Below, piece after piece: positions 24,755-25,079 of a stretch of 25,079 bases of DNA. The position numbers and the translations under genes were made by a program. Under the pieces are notes generated by a model, which ran no database searches, was not told where the DNA came from, and worked only from the letters and a program-made list of their open reading frames with translations. Position 1 is the first letter of the stretch. Every line of letters starts with the position of its first letter. The stretch comes from Porphyromonadaceae bacterium (GTDB lineage Bacteria; Bacteroidota; Bacteroidia; Bacteroidales; Paludibacteraceae), in assembly GCA_905372135.1 (NCBI GenBank), contig CAJPNS010000013.1, positions 1 to 25,079 on the forward strand, written 5' to 3'.

Positions 24755-24762
24755 TACCTTTG
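24755..24762 (+). promoter_or_regulatory. -7 box of the tRNA-Pro pair
   Basis: TACCTTTG lies 20 bases before the first tRNA. A TTTG at 24736-24739 is only 15 bases upstream, so the -33 element is uncertain. The leader is very short, as expected for a stable RNA promoter. Confidence 0.6.
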
Positions 24763-24782
24763 CAGTCTGAAAAAAAATAATT

Positions 24783-24858
24783 CGGGATGTAGCTCAGTCC
24801 GGTTTAGAGTACACGTCTGGGGGGCGTGTGGTCGCTGGTTCGAATCCAGTCATCCCGA
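24783..24858 (+). tRNA. tRNA-Pro (anticodon GGG)
   Basis: The acceptor stem CGGGATG/CATCCCG pairs in all seven positions, with discriminator A at 24858 and no encoded CCA. The anticodon stem CACGT/GCGTG (24812-24816, 24824-24828) encloses the loop CTGGGGG, giving anticodon GGG at 24819-24821. This reads CCC and CCU proline codons. The first base pair C-G and G at position 37 are typical of tRNA-Pro. The T arm is GCTGG TTCGAAT CCAGT. Confidence 0.9.
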
Positions 24859-24896
24859 CTTTTTTTATGGAATTTTTTAAGTGAAATAATATACGG

Positions 24897-24969
24897 CGGG
24901 GTGTGGCGCAGTTGGTAGCGCGTTACGTTCGGGACGTAGAGGTCGCAGGTTCGAGTCTTGTCACCCCGA
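24897..24969 (+). tRNA. tRNA-Pro (anticodon CGG)
   Basis: The acceptor stem CGGGGTG/CACCCCG pairs fully, with discriminator A at 24969 and no CCA. The anticodon stem TTACG/CGTAG encloses TTCGGGA, giving anticodon CGG at 24930-24932, which reads CCG. C1-G72 and G37 agree with tRNA-Pro. It lies 38 bases after the first tRNA gene and is probably on the same transcript. Confidence 0.9.
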
Positions 24970-24984
24970 CAAATGCGGAGAGGG

Positions 24985-25019
24985 AGGTTGTTCGAAAACT
25001 ATCGGGCAGCCTTTTTTTT
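24985..25019 (+). terminator. Terminator of the tRNA-Pro operon
   Basis: AGGTTGTTCGA (24985-24995) pairs with TCGGGCAGCCT (25002-25012) over 11 bp including G-T pairs, with a 6-base loop. A run of eight T (25012-25019) follows directly. It is a good rho-independent terminator. Confidence 0.8.
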
Positions 25020-25066
25020 ATTACAAATTTTCTCGTTTTTTTTCTCACGCTGTAAAATATTTTCAT

Positions 25067-25074
25067 TACCTTTG
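25067..25074 (+). promoter_or_regulatory. -7 box at the right edge, driving a gene outside the window
   Basis: TACCTTTG at 25067-25074 is followed by CAGCC at the end of the window. It is the same form as the tRNA-Pro -7 box. The gene it controls is not visible. Confidence 0.5.
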
Positions 25075-25079
25075 CAGCC

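Overview
The window looks like a chromosomal segment of a member of the Bacteroidota, most likely order Bacteroidales; I cannot name a genus. The reasons are the repeated promoter signature TAnnTTTG (often with TTG or TTTG about 19-20 bases upstream), the near absence of Shine-Dalgarno sequences, two tRNA genes without an encoded CCA, and Bacteroidales-type genes: a half-length starch-synthase-like protein followed by a DUF4270 lipoprotein, an FtsE-like ATPase without an adjacent FtsX, and a MurA with Asp in place of the usual catalytic Cys. Most of the window is ordinary housekeeping DNA. I see no insertion sequence, prophage, CRISPR array or integrase.

Layout. 1-6732 (plus strand): pyruvate phosphate dikinase (ppdK) with a terminator, the ribosome-associated GTPase typA/bipA behind a textbook promoter, then a two-gene cluster of a capsule-type glycosyltransferase and a zinc-ribbon SAM methyltransferase. 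A 19-bp hairpin (6786-6826) serves the convergent murA (minus, 6873-8180). 8181-8620 holds the murA promoter, a doubtful 61-codon ORF, a strong nested hairpin and the promoter of an RlmD/RumA-type rRNA uracil methyltransferase. 10218-12929: an exported cyclophilin, an ftsE-like ATPase and a polysaccharide-deacetylase-like protein whose start directly abuts the ftsE stop.

12930-13559 is the only long gene-free stretch. It carries a tandem array of twelve 21-bp units (13092-13343 plus a partial unit), the most unusual object in the window. On the minus strand follow dnaN, prmC and recX (transcribed in that order) and a small outer-membrane barrel protein gene. The barrel gene is divergent from tilS, and the two -7 boxes form a perfect 10-bp inverted repeat. 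tilS is followed by a YgjP-like metallopeptidase; the convergent pair aroE and a PolB-like 3'-5' exonuclease come next on the minus strand.

20621-24970 (plus strand): hutI (histidine degradation) and a SRPBCC-fold protein, then the starch-synthase-like protein and the DUF4270 lipoprotein, and finally two tandem tRNA-Pro genes (anticodons GGG and CGG) with their own promoter and terminator. Another TAnnTTTG box lies at the right edge and points out of the window.

I did not find a clear new multi-gene system. The best candidates for something undescribed are the 21-bp array, the nested hairpin before rlmD and the mirrored divergent promoter.
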